Source: Pseudoalteromonas distincta
Lineage (GTDB): Bacteria > Pseudomonadota > Gammaproteobacteria > Enterobacterales > Alteromonadaceae
Length of the DNA: 64,000 nt
Assembly (NCBI RefSeq): GCF_000814675.1
Contig: NZ_JWIG01000015.1
Location: forward strand, 1-64,000
Direction: 5' to 3'
Shown: positions 1 through 7,466 of the stretch, one piece after another
How the letters are laid out: every line of letters starts with the position of its first letter
Position numbering within the stretch: position 1 is the first letter of the stretch
Position numbers and translations under genes: made by a program
The notes under the pieces: model-generated
What the model was told of the DNA's origin: nothing
Seen by the model: the letters and a program-made list of their open reading frames with translations, nothing else
Database searches by the model: none

Positions 1-658
1 GGTTTAACAGGCCTAAAGAATAATATCCTTTATCAAACATAGTCAGTGAATTATCTGGTGTACGTTCAATTAAACGCTCAGCTAATTTCATCTCGTTGGT
101 TTTATAGTTATCAAACTCGCTACTGAGAAGTTGATGGCTGGTCAATTCCATATGACAGACCATGCGTATTTGAGGAAAGGCTGTATCACCGTATTGGTTG
201 CTACCTGAAGAGAAGGCTTTACGATTATCAGGCGTGTCGGCTGTTCGCCACACAACACCGTCAACAGCTAATAGGTTCAAACCATTCCATGTTTCGAATG
301 ACTGTTGCTTATACATTGATTGAGCAGATTTATTGAAAACGTGTTTAACGGAATCATCACCTAACCTTTGTCTCGCCTGTACCATCGCACTTGGAGCAAC
401 GAGTTGGTTCTTGCCAGGTAACATGATATCTAGCTTATTAGCGATATTCCAAACTGATTCTTTTCGAAACAATGCCATGCCAATAACTGACCACAAAACG
501 GCTTCAAGCGGTAATCTTCGCTTACGAACGGTTGCAATCCCTGCTTGTTGAAAACCTTGTTCAATGATTTCAGGGTCAAGAATTTCTGATAATTTTTCAA
601 AGGTATGGTATCGGCTGCTTTCTTCAAGTGTTGCTTGCAGTGCTTGTTCTATATTCAC
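1..658 (-). CDS. IS4-family transposase, N-terminal 219 codons (partial)
   Basis: This open frame begins at GTG (656-658) and runs off the left edge without a stop. The translation starts [20 protein letters not shown]. It has the IS4 N-terminal domain (about residues 15-90, with [20 protein letters not shown]), then the first catalytic aspartate region ([15 protein letters not shown], about residue 130) and a second in [12 protein letters not shown] near the edge. The catalytic glutamate would lie outside. The enzyme cuts and pastes the element as a DDE transposase. A short ACGGA stretch about 10 nt upstream could be the ribosome site, but it sits within the base of the upstream hairpin, which would limit translation. 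There are no frameshifts in the visible part, so the copy may be active. Confidence 0.9.
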   Translation of the reverse strand, partial: MNIEQALQATLEESSRYHTFEKLSEILDPEIIEQGFQQAGIATVRKRRLPLEAVLWSVIGMALFRKESVWNIANKLDIMLPGKNQLVAPSAMVQARQRLGDDSVKHVFNKSAQSMYKQQSFETWNGLNLLAVDGVVWRTADTPDNRKAFSSGSNQYGDTAFPQIRMVCHMELTSHQLLSSEFDNYKTNEMKLAERLIERTPDNSLTMFDKGYYSLGLLN

Positions 659-660
659 AA

Positions 661-694
661 AAAATCCGTAGTTAGTTTCCTAACTACGGATTTT
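661..694. other. Perfect 14-bp inverted repeat ahead of the transposase start
   Basis: The arms at 661-674 and 681-694 pair over 14 bp around a 6-nt loop, ending 3 bases before the transposase start codon. Such structures in IS10/IS50-type elements sequester the transposase ribosome site in read-through transcripts from outside. That role here is an inference. Confidence 0.75.
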
Positions 695-728
695 GCATGA
701 TCGTTTGGATCGGTCAACCGGTCATTTT

Positions 729-746
729 CTTAACTGATCGGCATTA
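729..746 (-). repeat. Terminal inverted repeat of the IS4-type element
   Basis: On the minus strand the bases read TAATGCCGATCAGTTAAG and match my recollection of the IS4 left end. The partner repeat is outside the window. Confidence 0.75.
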
Positions 747-786
747 AGCCTGGGCTCCTTTTTAGTATGCTATTAATAGCATTTAA
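747..786 (-). other. Probable remnant of the suhB terminator, interrupted by the IS
   Basis: Between the suhB stop and the IS there is a 16-bp perfect palindrome (767-782, ATGCTATTAATAGCAT). After it, on the minus strand, comes AAAAAGGAGCCCAGGCT (747-763), which looks like the A-tract and left arm of a rho-independent terminator. The matching right arm (GGCTCC plus a T-run) is not on this side, as if the IS had inserted into the hairpin. Confidence 0.4.
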
Positions 787-1590
787 TTAGCGAAGTAACG
801 ACTCAGTTAATACTGGACGAATTTCGCGAATAATTGCTTGAGTCAGTTTTGGTGAACCACAGATAATATTGCCGCTGTGGTTATAGTTATTACCACCGGC
901 GAAATCTACAACCATACCGCCCGCTTCTTTAACCATTAGTTCGCCCGCAGCAGAGTTCCAAGGTTTTAAACCAATTTCAAAAAATCCATCAACACGGCCA
1001 GCTGCAACGTATGCCATATCTAAAGCAGAACAACCTGCACGGCGAATATCAGCAGTGTGTACAAATAATGCTTTAAACGCTTCAGTGTATGCATCCATGT
1101 GGTTTTTGTTTTTGAAAGGGAAACCAGTAGCAAGTACAGTGCCTGCAAGAACCGTAGTTTTGCTAACGCGTAGACGTTTACTGTTTAACTGAGTGCCTTG
1201 ACCGCGAGATGCAGTGAAAAGCTCACCACGAATTGGATCATAAATAACAGCTTGGTCTAAACGACCTTTAACTTTAAGTGCGATAGAAACCGCGTAATGA
1301 GGGATACCTTTGATGAAGTTAGTTGTTCCATCGATAGGATCTACAATCCATTGGTAATCATCATCCTTGCCTTTATGCTCACCTAGTTCTTCACCAACAA
1401 TTGAGTGAGTAGGGTAAGACTGTAAAATAGTGTCACGAATTACGGCTTCGGCTTCTTTATCAATGTTAGTTACTAAGTCGTTAGCGCCTTTTTGTTGCAC
1501 TTCAACTTTTGATAAATCTTCACTTGCGCGAAGTAAAATTTTGCCTGCGTTGCGCGCAGCGCGAACCGCAATGTTTAACATTGGATGCAT
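787..1590 (-). CDS. suhB: Inositol-1-monophosphatase / SuhB
   Basis: The product (267 aa from ATG at 1590) is an inositol monophosphatase family phosphatase. In enterics SuhB also joins the rRNA antitermination complex and acts in the cytoplasm. The metal-binding signature is WIVDPIDGTTNF (about residues 80-91), GEELGE lies upstream of it, and the C-terminal motif appears as PWNSAAGELMVKEAGG, where most relatives have WDxAAG. Upstream in-frame codons extend the frame by 23, but AAAGG sits 7 nt before ATG 1590 and the family normally begins at MHPML. The gene is single in this direction. Its 3' end abuts the IS4 element, which may have damaged its terminator. Confidence 0.93.
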   Translation of the reverse strand: MHPMLNIAVRAARNAGKILLRASEDLSKVEVQQKGANDLVTNIDKEAEAVIRDTILQSYPTHSIVGEELGEHKGKDDDYQWIVDPIDGTTNFIKGIPHYAVSIALKVKGRLDQAVIYDPIRGELFTASRGQGTQLNSKRLRVSKTTVLAGTVLATGFPFKNKNHMDAYTEAFKALFVHTADIRRAGCSALDMAYVAAGRVDGFFEIGLKPWNSAAGELMVKEAGGMVVDFAGGNNYNHSGNIICGSPKLTQAIIREIRPVLTESLLR

Positions 1591-1833
1591 GGTATTACCT
1601 TTGGGTTGTAAAAGAACGTTTATATATTTCAGCCGGCGTATTTTAGCGACTTTTGCCATAAAGTAAACAATAAACCCTAAATACTTGTGTTTGTTTTTTA
1701 TACAAGATTGAAAAGTTTAAATATTTTTAAAAAATAATTATCTGCATTTAAATAAATTAATTTTAAATAACACTTTACCTAAAGTTAACTTGAGGTTTTA
1801 TCGTGCTCCTAACTTAACTGATAGGATAACATT

Positions 1834-2250
1834 ATGTATTTAGAGCACGTAAACTTAGTCGTGAGTGATATAGATAGTATGCTTACATTTTATCGCGCTG
1901 TATTTCCGCATTGGTCAATCAGAAGTGAAGGCAGAGGTGATTGGCATGGAAAACCAAGACGCTGGGTACACTTTGGAGATGACACGCATTACATTGCGAT
2001 AAGCAGTCATGGGGAGGGTGAAAACAGAAACTTATCGGGCCATCAAATTGGTTTTGCACACTTTGCTTATGTAACTAATAATTTAAGCGCAGTAGTAATG
2101 CGCTTAAATAAAGCGGGTTTTACTCTAAGCAAGCAAGGTAGCGAGAATCCTTTCAGAAAGAATGTCTACTTTATTGATCCTGCAGGGTTTGAAGTTGAGT
2201 TTGTAGAGTATTTAAGTGATATACCAAGCGAGCGAAATAACGATTTATAA
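1834..2250 (+). CDS. VOC (glyoxalase/bleomycin-resistance fold) family protein
   Basis: This 138-aa cytoplasmic protein has the vicinal-oxygen-chelate fold. An N-terminal MYLEHVNLVVSDIDSMLTFY strand-helix, a middle GFAHFAYVTNNL repeat and a C-terminal YFIDPAGFEVEFVEY strand carry the expected metal ligands (His near residue 5, Glu near 125). Members range from glyoxalases to dioxygenases and drug-binding proteins, so the substrate cannot be read from sequence. GGATAAC precedes the ATG at a good distance. It stands alone between the minus-strand suhB and the minus-strand LiaF-like gene. Confidence 0.82.
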   Translation: MYLEHVNLVVSDIDSMLTFYRAVFPHWSIRSEGRGDWHGKPRRWVHFGDDTHYIAISSHGEGENRNLSGHQIGFAHFAYVTNNLSAVVMRLNKAGFTLSKQGSENPFRKNVYFIDPAGFEVEFVEYLSDIPSERNNDL

Positions 2251-2288
2251 TAAAATACCAAGCAGCACGTTAAAGTGCTGCTACTCAA

Positions 2289-2957
2289 TTATAGTGAGCG
2301 GTTATTATTACCCGTGCCAAACTGGGTTTTTAGCTCATTTGCAAAGCTTATAAATTTTTCTTTAATTGTGCGCTTTATTTTCACTTCAACCGAGCCCATT
2401 ACTGCCTTTCCTTCAATATGAATTGTAGGGCCTTGGCGTTTGTTAAGCGACACAGATTTATTTTCAAGGCTACTTAAAATACAAAACATTTTAGACACTA
2501 CATTGACATGCTCTGGTACGTAAATTTCATCGCTACCAAAAATACAGTTAACGTGAATAGTTACATTTTGATGCGCAAAAATAGCATCGGTAAAATCAAG
2601 CACCACCGATCCCATAAAGTTACTCAAATATATATTTTTTGGCACAACCCACTGACCACTTCGCTCGTTAGATCCTAAAATACTGCGTAATGTAAAATCA
2701 TCATCACTGTTTTGCTGTGCACTATAATGTGGTGTAAATTGCGATTGTTTTTCTGCTTTATATTGCTGATCGGTATTAAGTGTTAAATCTTCTACTAAGG
2801 CTAGCAGTGCTTCGTTATTAGGTGCATCCATCGCATTATCTAAACGTCTTTCAAATGCATCAACAGAAATAACACCATGACTGTAATTATAAATTAATTG
2901 ATCAATCACTTGTTCGCGTACTTGTTCTATTGGGCGGTCTTCAACTTTTACAGACAT
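2289..2957 (-). CDS. DUF1707/LiaF-like domain protein
   Basis: The 222-aa protein has an N-terminal SHOCT-like DUF1707 segment (about residues 5-60, with a YSHGVISVDAFERRL pattern) and a C-terminal beta-rich domain (about 95-200) resembling the C-terminal domain of LiaF and cell-wall-active antibiotic response proteins: repeated short strands such as LSNFMGSVVLDFTDAIF and VNCIFGSDEIYVPEHV. No signal peptide or membrane helix is visible, so it is probably cytoplasmic. LiaF proteins dampen envelope stress signalling in Firmicutes; the role in marine gammaproteobacteria is unknown. Divergent from the BON-domain gene. Confidence 0.7.
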   Translation of the reverse strand: MSVKVEDRPIEQVREQVIDQLIYNYSHGVISVDAFERRLDNAMDAPNNEALLALVEDLTLNTDQQYKAEKQSQFTPHYSAQQNSDDDFTLRSILGSNERSGQWVVPKNIYLSNFMGSVVLDFTDAIFAHQNVTIHVNCIFGSDEIYVPEHVNVVSKMFCILSSLENKSVSLNKRQGPTIHIEGKAVMGSVEVKIKRTIKEKFISFANELKTQFGTGNNNRSL

Positions 2958-3284
2958 GAGTTATTCCTTCTTATATTTACTATTGATACTGCTCTTGTAG
3001 TTAAGCTGCAAACCGCGTACCAAATATAATTTCATTAATTATCAATTGGTTATTTTTAACGGTGTTTTTTGTTTTGTTATATTAACGATAGATTAACCAA
3101 AAGAGCAATTATCTAGCTATTTTCACTATTTGAGAAAGTTTTACCGAGTAGCCTGTAAATAGTTACACAAACATAGATAAGGCTTTATCTTTTAATTAAC
3201 TCAAGCCCTTGAATTTTAAGTATAAATAAAGTTGGCCTGAAGCTCGCATTAGTTAAAGTGTCTTTAATCAAAAGGAGAAAGATT
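2958..3284. promoter_or_regulatory. Divergent intergenic region between the LiaF-like and BON-domain genes
   Basis: This 327-bp A+T-rich stretch must hold promoters for both divergent genes. I see a short perfect inverted repeat AGATAA-GGCT-TTATCT at 3175-3190 followed by TTTT. No confident -35/-10 pair stands out. An AAAGGAGAAAG ribosome site lies directly before the plus-strand start. Confidence 0.4.
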
Positions 3285-3851
3285 ATGAAAACATTTAACA
3301 AATCTATTATCGCAGCTCTAGTTCTTGGTACTACGGCTATGGGTGCCCAAGCAAACAGCTGGGAAAACGAAAGTAAAGATGCTTGGATTGATGGTAAGGC
3401 AGAAACCGTTCTACTTATGAACACTAATCTAAACAACTTTGACATTAACACTGATGTAAAAAATGGCAAGGTAGTACTTACAGGTAAAGTTAATAGCGAA
3501 CTTGATAAAGAGCTAGCAGAAGAACTTGTACTTAGCCTAGATGGTGTAACTGATGTTGATAACAGCCTTACTGTTGTTAAAAGCATGGACACCGAAGATA
3601 AAAGCAACGACATGATGGACGATGATGATAACGACCTAACGGACGCTAAAATCACCACTGTAATCACAACTCGATTCCTGTTTGACTCAGAAGTAGGTGG
3701 TACAGACATTGATGTTGATACCGACAACGGTGTGGTAACTCTGAATGGCTCTGTAGAGTCTGAAGCTGAAAAGCAACTAGCAGTTAAAATTGCTAAAAAT
3801 GCTGAAGATGTTCGCGACGTAGTTGATAAACTAGCTATTGTTGCTGAATAA
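3285..3851 (+). CDS. Periplasmic BON-domain protein (OsmY-like)
   Basis: The protein (188 aa from ATG 3285, with AAAGGAGA just upstream) has a Sec signal peptide (MKTFNKSIIAALVLGTTAMG, cleavage near AQA-NSW). Two BON domains follow (about residues 30-95 and 125-188), each with the alpha/beta pattern and the VVTLNGSV-type strand. An acidic linker (DTEDKSNDMMDDDDND) separates them. OsmY-type proteins are periplasmic chaperones induced by osmotic stress and stationary phase. Strongly acidic composition fits a marine periplasm. The in-frame ATG 27 bases earlier lacks a ribosome site. Confidence 0.85.
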   Translation: MKTFNKSIIAALVLGTTAMGAQANSWENESKDAWIDGKAETVLLMNTNLNNFDINTDVKNGKVVLTGKVNSELDKELAEELVLSLDGVTDVDNSLTVVKSMDTEDKSNDMMDDDDNDLTDAKITTVITTRFLFDSEVGGTDIDVDTDNGVVTLNGSVESEAEKQLAVKIAKNAEDVRDVVDKLAIVAE

Positions 3852-3866
3852 TACAGTATAGTTAAG

Positions 3867-3889
3867 GCCCAGTAATGCTGGGCTTTAAG
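3867..3889 (+). terminator. Rho-independent terminator after the BON-domain gene
   Basis: GCCCAG (3867-3872), a 5-nt loop and CTGGGC (3878-3883) form a GC-rich stem followed by TTTAAGTCTTTT. Confidence 0.7.
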
Positions 3890-3923
3890 TCTTTTCAATG
3901 TTTAATTTAAATGGAGTTTGATC

Positions 3924-4082
3924 ATGGATATTATTCGTATAATACTTTCGGTTTTATTACCGCCATTAGGTGTGTTTTTGCAAGTTGGCTTAGGGATGCA
4001 TTTTTGGTTAAATATTCTATTAACACTGCTAGGTTATTTCCCAGGGTTAATACATGCAATCTACATTATTGCGAAAAAATAA
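3924..4082 (+). CDS. Pmp3/YqaE (UPF0057) family small membrane protein
   Basis: This 52-aa peptide starts MDIIRIILSVLLPPLGVFLQ and has two hydrophobic segments (about residues 3-23 and 28-50) separated by GMHFWLN, with GYFPGLIHAIYII in the second. That is the Pmp3/YqaE proteolipid pattern (LPPLGVFL and LPGxxHA-like). Family members sit in the inner membrane and affect ion leakage and salt or cold stress; the bacterial role is poorly defined. GGAG lies 9 nt before the ATG. The gene follows the OsmY-like gene and its terminator, so two stress-type envelope genes are adjacent. Confidence 0.88.
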   Translation: MDIIRIILSVLLPPLGVFLQVGLGMHFWLNILLTLLGYFPGLIHAIYIIAKK

Positions 4083-4093
4083 TGACAGGTTAT

Positions 4094-4164
4094 ATATTGT
4101 GTAAGCCGACTGCTGAGGTTTAGCTAAATACTTCAGTACCGATCGGCTCACAATATTAGTTTTT
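4094..4164 (+). terminator. Long hairpin terminator after the Pmp3-like gene
   Basis: An imperfect stem pairs ATATTGTG...AAGCCGA...CTGA on the left with TTCAG...CGATCGGCTCACAATAT on the right (4094-4156). A T-run begins at 4160. It is longer than a typical terminator but has the right shape. Confidence 0.55.
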
Positions 4165-4200
4165 AGAGAGTTTTTAGAGCGTTTTTAGATAGTTTTTAGG
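4159..4200. repeat. Four 11-bp tandem units with phased T-tracts
   Basis: GTTTTTAGA occurs at 4159, 4170 and 4181, with GTTTTTAGG at 4192, so the period is 11 bp. T5 tracts repeated once per helical turn are expected to bend DNA intrinsically. No gene product is involved. Confidence 0.75.
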
Positions 4201-4473
4201 TTAAATCCAATTTTTAAAGCTCTTCAACCCATTAATTCACTTCCTTAACTCACTCCCAATATTATTTTAAAATTATACTTATTGTTTACTAATAAGCTTT
4301 CCAGCTAACAGTCGCGCTCAGATTCTGACTTGATGCCATTTAGGAAGTCTTCAACATTAGCGTGTTTATACATCTACAATATACAATCAAATACTTTATT
4401 ATTTAGTGACAATATTACCTTCACTTCTAGTGTTATCATTAAACTAGGTTTTTAGGCATATTGAGGTAGTAAA

Positions 4474-4971
4474 TTGAATATTCGACTTATACTGTCAGGT
4501 GTTGTGTCTTTCGTTTTTTATTTTAGTTGGGCCTACTGGGCAAATAGTGCGGCAGACATTGCTAAATCGGTTACGCTTCAAGCTGCATTAGTGCAAGGTT
4601 TGTATAGTGGATTTGTAACGCTTTTTTTTACCTTTATTTTAGAAAGGGTCGTCAACAAGTATAAGTTTAGTTATGTAACGCTTGCGTTTGTAACTCCAAT
4701 TATTTGTATGTTTCATTCTAAAACACCACAAAACGTAGCAATACGACAAAGTTTTAACAATGCAATTAACTCTAGCGCCTCGTATTTAAGTAATAAAAAA
4801 ATAGCAGGCGTACTTTTTGCTCCTATTATTCCGATTACTGTTCAATCGAGCTTAGTGATTATGGTAAATGTAATTAATCAGACACCTAATTTGGCACTGA
4901 CAGTAGCCCCAAGCATATTTTTTACAGCCTTGTATGCCTATACATATATGTTAGCTTTGCTTAAAAAGTAG
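4474..4971 (+). CDS. Small integral membrane protein, family not recognised
   Basis: The 165-aa product has about four hydrophobic segments (roughly residues 5-25, 38-58, 68-80 and 110-160) and few charged residues, so an inner-membrane location is likely. A conserved-looking stretch TLQAALVQGLYSGFVTLFFTF sits in the second helix. The start is TTG with GAGG 7 nt upstream; no in-frame ATG or GTG gives a better fit. The 391-bp region ahead of it (4083-4473) holds the long hairpin and the phased T-tracts but no gene I can support. Function unknown. Confidence 0.65.
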   Translation: MNIRLILSGVVSFVFYFSWAYWANSAADIAKSVTLQAALVQGLYSGFVTLFFTFILERVVNKYKFSYVTLAFVTPIICMFHSKTPQNVAIRQSFNNAINSSASYLSNKKIAGVLFAPIIPITVQSSLVIMVNVINQTPNLALTVAPSIFFTALYAYTYMLALLKK

Positions 4972-5126
4972 AGGGTTAAATATAAAAGACTATATGGGAT
5001 AGGGTTTTTTATAATTTAATGCAGTGAATAACACGGGAAATATCTTACATTTTATGTTTATGCCCACTTAAAAGATTACTATTTAAGCAGTTAGCTTGTT
5101 GATTGTTAAAATAAAGGTTTTTGGTA

Positions 5127-5155
5127 GTGACAAGCACCTAAAAAGTTTTTATACT
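5127..5155 (+). promoter_or_regulatory. Sigma-70 promoter of tRNA-Met
   Basis: GTGACA (5127-5132), a 17-bp spacer and TATACT (5150-5155), followed by a C-rich start region, lie about 70 bp ahead of the tRNA. Confidence 0.65.
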
Positions 5156-5224
5156 GCAACCCGCTTTAGTCGCTCTGTGACTGAACGCTTCAAAAATTAA
5201 CTGTCTAGCAGTTATATAAAAGTT

Positions 5225-5301
5225 GGCCCCTTAGCTCAGTTGGTTAGAGCACACGACTCATAATCGTTAGGTCCCCAGTTCGAGTCTGGGAGGGGCCACC
5301 A
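5225..5301 (+). tRNA. tRNA-Met (elongator, anticodon CAT)
   Basis: The 77-nt gene begins GGCCCCTTAGCTCAG and ends GGGGCCACCA, so CCA is encoded. The acceptor stem GGCCCCT/AGGGGCC pairs fully. The D-arm GCTCAGTTGGTTAGAGC and T-arm CCCAG-TTCGAGT-CTGGG are standard. The anticodon loop is CTCATAA, giving CAT. The elongator type is inferred from the paired first base pair and the D-arm, as opposed to initiator features. The lowest pair of the anticodon stem is a C-T mismatch. It could also be the CAT tRNA modified to lysidine (Ile2), but the body resembles elongator Met. Confidence 0.92.
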
Positions 5302-5543
5302 CTTTTACAAAATTCCCAAGTAAACACCTATCCAAATTATTTCAAGCTACATTAATTTAATATTGTGTAATTTTTATTCTTTAGTTACCCCTAATAATAA
5401 ACGTAATCTAAATAAAGTTAATCCATAGATTAAGCTAAGCTTTCTTAAATTTGGAATAGTGCGAATGCACTATTAAATTCCAGCGTTAGATCAGATGCTT
5501 TGCTTTATAAGTGACAGTGATCAGCATTTAATTTCAGAAGACA

Positions 5544-5567
5544 AAAAAGCCCCTATTGGGGCTTTTT
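5544..5567. terminator. Bidirectional terminator between tRNA-Met and the tautomerase gene
   Basis: A-tract, GCCCC-TATT-GGGGC, T-tract. It serves the minus-strand gene at 5612 and can also stop tRNA read-through. The rest of 5302-5611 shows nothing else I can name. Confidence 0.88.
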
Positions 5568-5611
5568 ACTTACTAGTGTTTACTTTTATTGCTCAAAACT
5601 ACAAGAGTTAA

Positions 5612-5941
5612 CTAATTTTTACGGTATATCTCATGCTCAATATCGTAAATATTTACGCTTAGACTGTCTGATGCTCTGCAATATGTTTTTAAACATGAAA
5701 GTAGCAGTTCGCTTAACATTTGTTTTTGCTCAATTGAGCGTCCTGCCAAAATATGTACCGCGATATGTATAAACCCTGATTTTCCTGCGCCAAGTTGATA
5801 TTGCTGATAAGCAATAGCACGTGTTTTTATGGTTTCTAATTCAAACAAGTTACTTTCGAAAGCGGTTGTATGAATTTTTTCTACCAGTACTTGAGGTAAA
5901 ACGGGGAGGTCTTCTGAGTGTTCAATAATAATGTGCGGCAT
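5612..5941 (-). CDS. 5-carboxymethyl-2-hydroxymuconate isomerase-like tautomerase
   Basis: The 109-aa protein starts MPHIIIEHSEDLP, so Pro-2 is exposed after Met removal as the catalytic base of the tautomerase/MIF superfamily. AGKSGFIHIAVHILAGRS in the middle matches the CHMI (HpcD) pattern, where members isomerise the dienolate in homoprotocatechuate breakdown. No other homoprotocatechuate genes are nearby, so the true substrate is uncertain. It is a single gene with its own terminator. Confidence 0.8.
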   Translation of the reverse strand: MPHIIIEHSEDLPVLPQVLVEKIHTTAFESNLFELETIKTRAIAYQQYQLGAGKSGFIHIAVHILAGRSIEQKQMLSELLLSCLKTYCRASDSLSVNIYDIEHEIYRKN

Positions 5942-6148
5942 TTAGGCGTTTCCTATTATGAGTTACTGCATGAGCGAGAGGTAATTGTATCAAATACAAG
6001 AGGGGTCACTAAACCCTGAGCTATCTAAAATCTTTACTTTAAACTAATTTAGTCGTATTTATTTTTGATGTTAGTATAAAAACAAACAGGTGAACCTTCG
6101 CTTAGTAACTTATCTACTAAGTTACCTATATATTGATTAAGGATAAGT

Positions 6149-6634
6149 ATGAAATTACCACAAAAATTTAAACGTTTAGCTTTACTTGCAGGTGCAATTT
6201 TTACGTTAAGTGCTTGCTCTGACGATGTTGCGTCGGTAAGCCTTGGGTTATTTACAACTAAAGATGTTGTGGTGAATTCGCAGCAAGATCCTATTGTTGA
6301 GGGCGTTACTTGTCATATTAGTCATATAGAGGCTAATTTGGACTTTTCTGATCCCTCTGATATGTCTATAGCGTGTCGTCAAACGGGGCCAATTACAGCG
6401 CAGCAGCTACAAAAAATAGACCGTAGCAAGTCGGGCGAAGTGATCTTTAAATCATCTAAAAGTATATTATTTAAATCACTAAAAGTGCGTCGTATTTACG
6501 ATGCTGAAAATCGTACTTTATTGTACTTATCGTACTCAACTAAAGAGTCCAGTGGTAGCCACCACCATGCGCTATCAACAGTGCCGCTATACAATACTCA
6601 AGCGTGGGACTGGGCGCTTACACAAAAAGACTAA
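6149..6634 (+). CDS. creA: CreA-family lipoprotein
   Basis: The 161-aa protein has a lipoprotein signal (KRLALLAGAIFTLSAC, lipobox LSAC near residue 22). Serine at +2 suggests the outer membrane. The CreA domain follows: ASVSLGLFTTKDVVVNSQQDP, then TCHISHIEAN and a later SIACRQTGPI, with paired cysteines. The biochemical role of CreA is unknown. It heads a compact plus-strand run through 10184 with intergenic gaps of 47, 11, 27 and 15 bp, suggesting one transcript. Confidence 0.88.
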   Translation: MKLPQKFKRLALLAGAIFTLSACSDDVASVSLGLFTTKDVVVNSQQDPIVEGVTCHISHIEANLDFSDPSDMSIACRQTGPITAQQLQKIDRSKSGEVIFKSSKSILFKSLKVRRIYDAENRTLLYLSYSTKESSGSHHHALSTVPLYNTQAWDWALTQKD

Positions 6635-6681
6635 GTTAGCACCTACGTAAGCACCTAAACTAAAACCTAAAAGAGCACACT

Positions 6682-7455
6682 ATGTTAGCTTTATTTAAAT
6701 CAAAGCCATTATTAGAGCAGCAAGAACAGCAATGGCTTATTGATACATTTATTTGGGCTGTAGAAAACTTTGATGCTGAGTTTTTTACAAAGCACACTCA
6801 AATAATACTGCCAACGGCTACTTTTTTCCCTGATTCGGTATCGAGCATTGAAGAAATGGCGAGTAATGTTTTTAACCGCGTTACTAATTACGCGGGTATG
6901 AACGCATGGCCTATCCAACTAGTTGCACCGCAGCAATTACAACCGCAAGTTTTTCCACACTTTGAATTTAGCAATGAAATACGTGGCGAAGGCAGCCATC
7001 TAATTGTGCCGCCAAGCCATACGATTAATATTTCTTTTAATCCTAACCAGATTAATCAGCCACAAGATTTAGTGGCAAGTTATGCAGGTACTCTGGCCAC
7101 CATACTTATTCATCACGTTGGGGTGCTACCGCCAGGTGGTAGGGAGTATTTACCACAAGCTGCTGATGCACTTGCTTGTTTTTTAGGGTTTGGTGTGATG
7201 ATGAGTAATACGGTGTATCAGTTTAAAGGCGGGTGTGGCTCTTGCTATAACCCATACGCTAACCGTGAAGCTAAGTTAAGTGAAACGCATACGGTATTTA
7301 TGCATGCCCTAATTAGTTACTTTAAAAACGATAAGGTGTCTAAAAAGCACTTAAAGCCGCATTTACGTGGTCAGTTTAAAAAAGCACAAAAAGAAATTAA
7401 AGCATTGGTAGATAATTCGGCCAACCCGCTGTTATTAGCTTATTCGCCAAACTAG
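6682..7455 (+). CDS. Conserved-looking hypothetical protein in the creA operon
   Basis: I do not recognise a family for this 257-aa soluble protein. The N-terminal half is helical and hydrophilic. A central segment (about residues 130-160) reads SYAGTLATILIHHVGVLPPGGREYLP, and about 160-195 has QAADALACFLGFGVMMSNTVYQF followed by GGCGSCYNPY. The HH pair, the two close cysteines (CGSC) and a following TH (ETHTVFMHA) could form a metal site, but this is only a suggestion. The C-terminus is Lys-rich. No signal peptide is seen. It lies between creA and a LysE exporter in a tight plus-strand run. Confidence 0.7.
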   Translation: MLALFKSKPLLEQQEQQWLIDTFIWAVENFDAEFFTKHTQIILPTATFFPDSVSSIEEMASNVFNRVTNYAGMNAWPIQLVAPQQLQPQVFPHFEFSNEIRGEGSHLIVPPSHTINISFNPNQINQPQDLVASYAGTLATILIHHVGVLPPGGREYLPQAADALACFLGFGVMMSNTVYQFKGGCGSCYNPYANREAKLSETHTVFMHALISYFKNDKVSKKHLKPHLRGQFKKAQKEIKALVDNSANPLLLAYSPN

Positions 7456-7466
7456 CAAGGATTTGC

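Larger units (their letters stand above)
1..746 (-). mobile_element. IS4-family insertion sequence, partial (cut by window edge)
   Basis: The element is seen from its 5' end (at 746) into the transposase gene; the other end lies outside the window. Its outer tip, read on the minus strand, is TAATGCCGATCAGTTAAG, which I recognise as resembling the terminal repeat of IS4 of Escherichia coli. Inside it come a 14-bp inverted repeat and then a transposase starting with GTG. The boundary at 746 is inferred from the TIR resemblance. The flanking target duplication cannot be verified because only one side is visible. Confidence 0.88.

Noticed and set aside
333-627. Short frames on both strands within the IS element
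   Set aside because: Out of frame with the IS4 transposase reading from GTG 658, which explains the region.
3185-3898. Minus-strand 237-codon frame rich in Ser/Leu/Thr
   Set aside because: Antisense of the BON-domain gene, which has a signal peptide, domains and a ribosome site.
3911-4123. 70-codon plus-strand frame over the Pmp3-like gene
   Set aside because: The overlapping 52-codon frame at 3924-4082 has the family pattern and a ribosome site.
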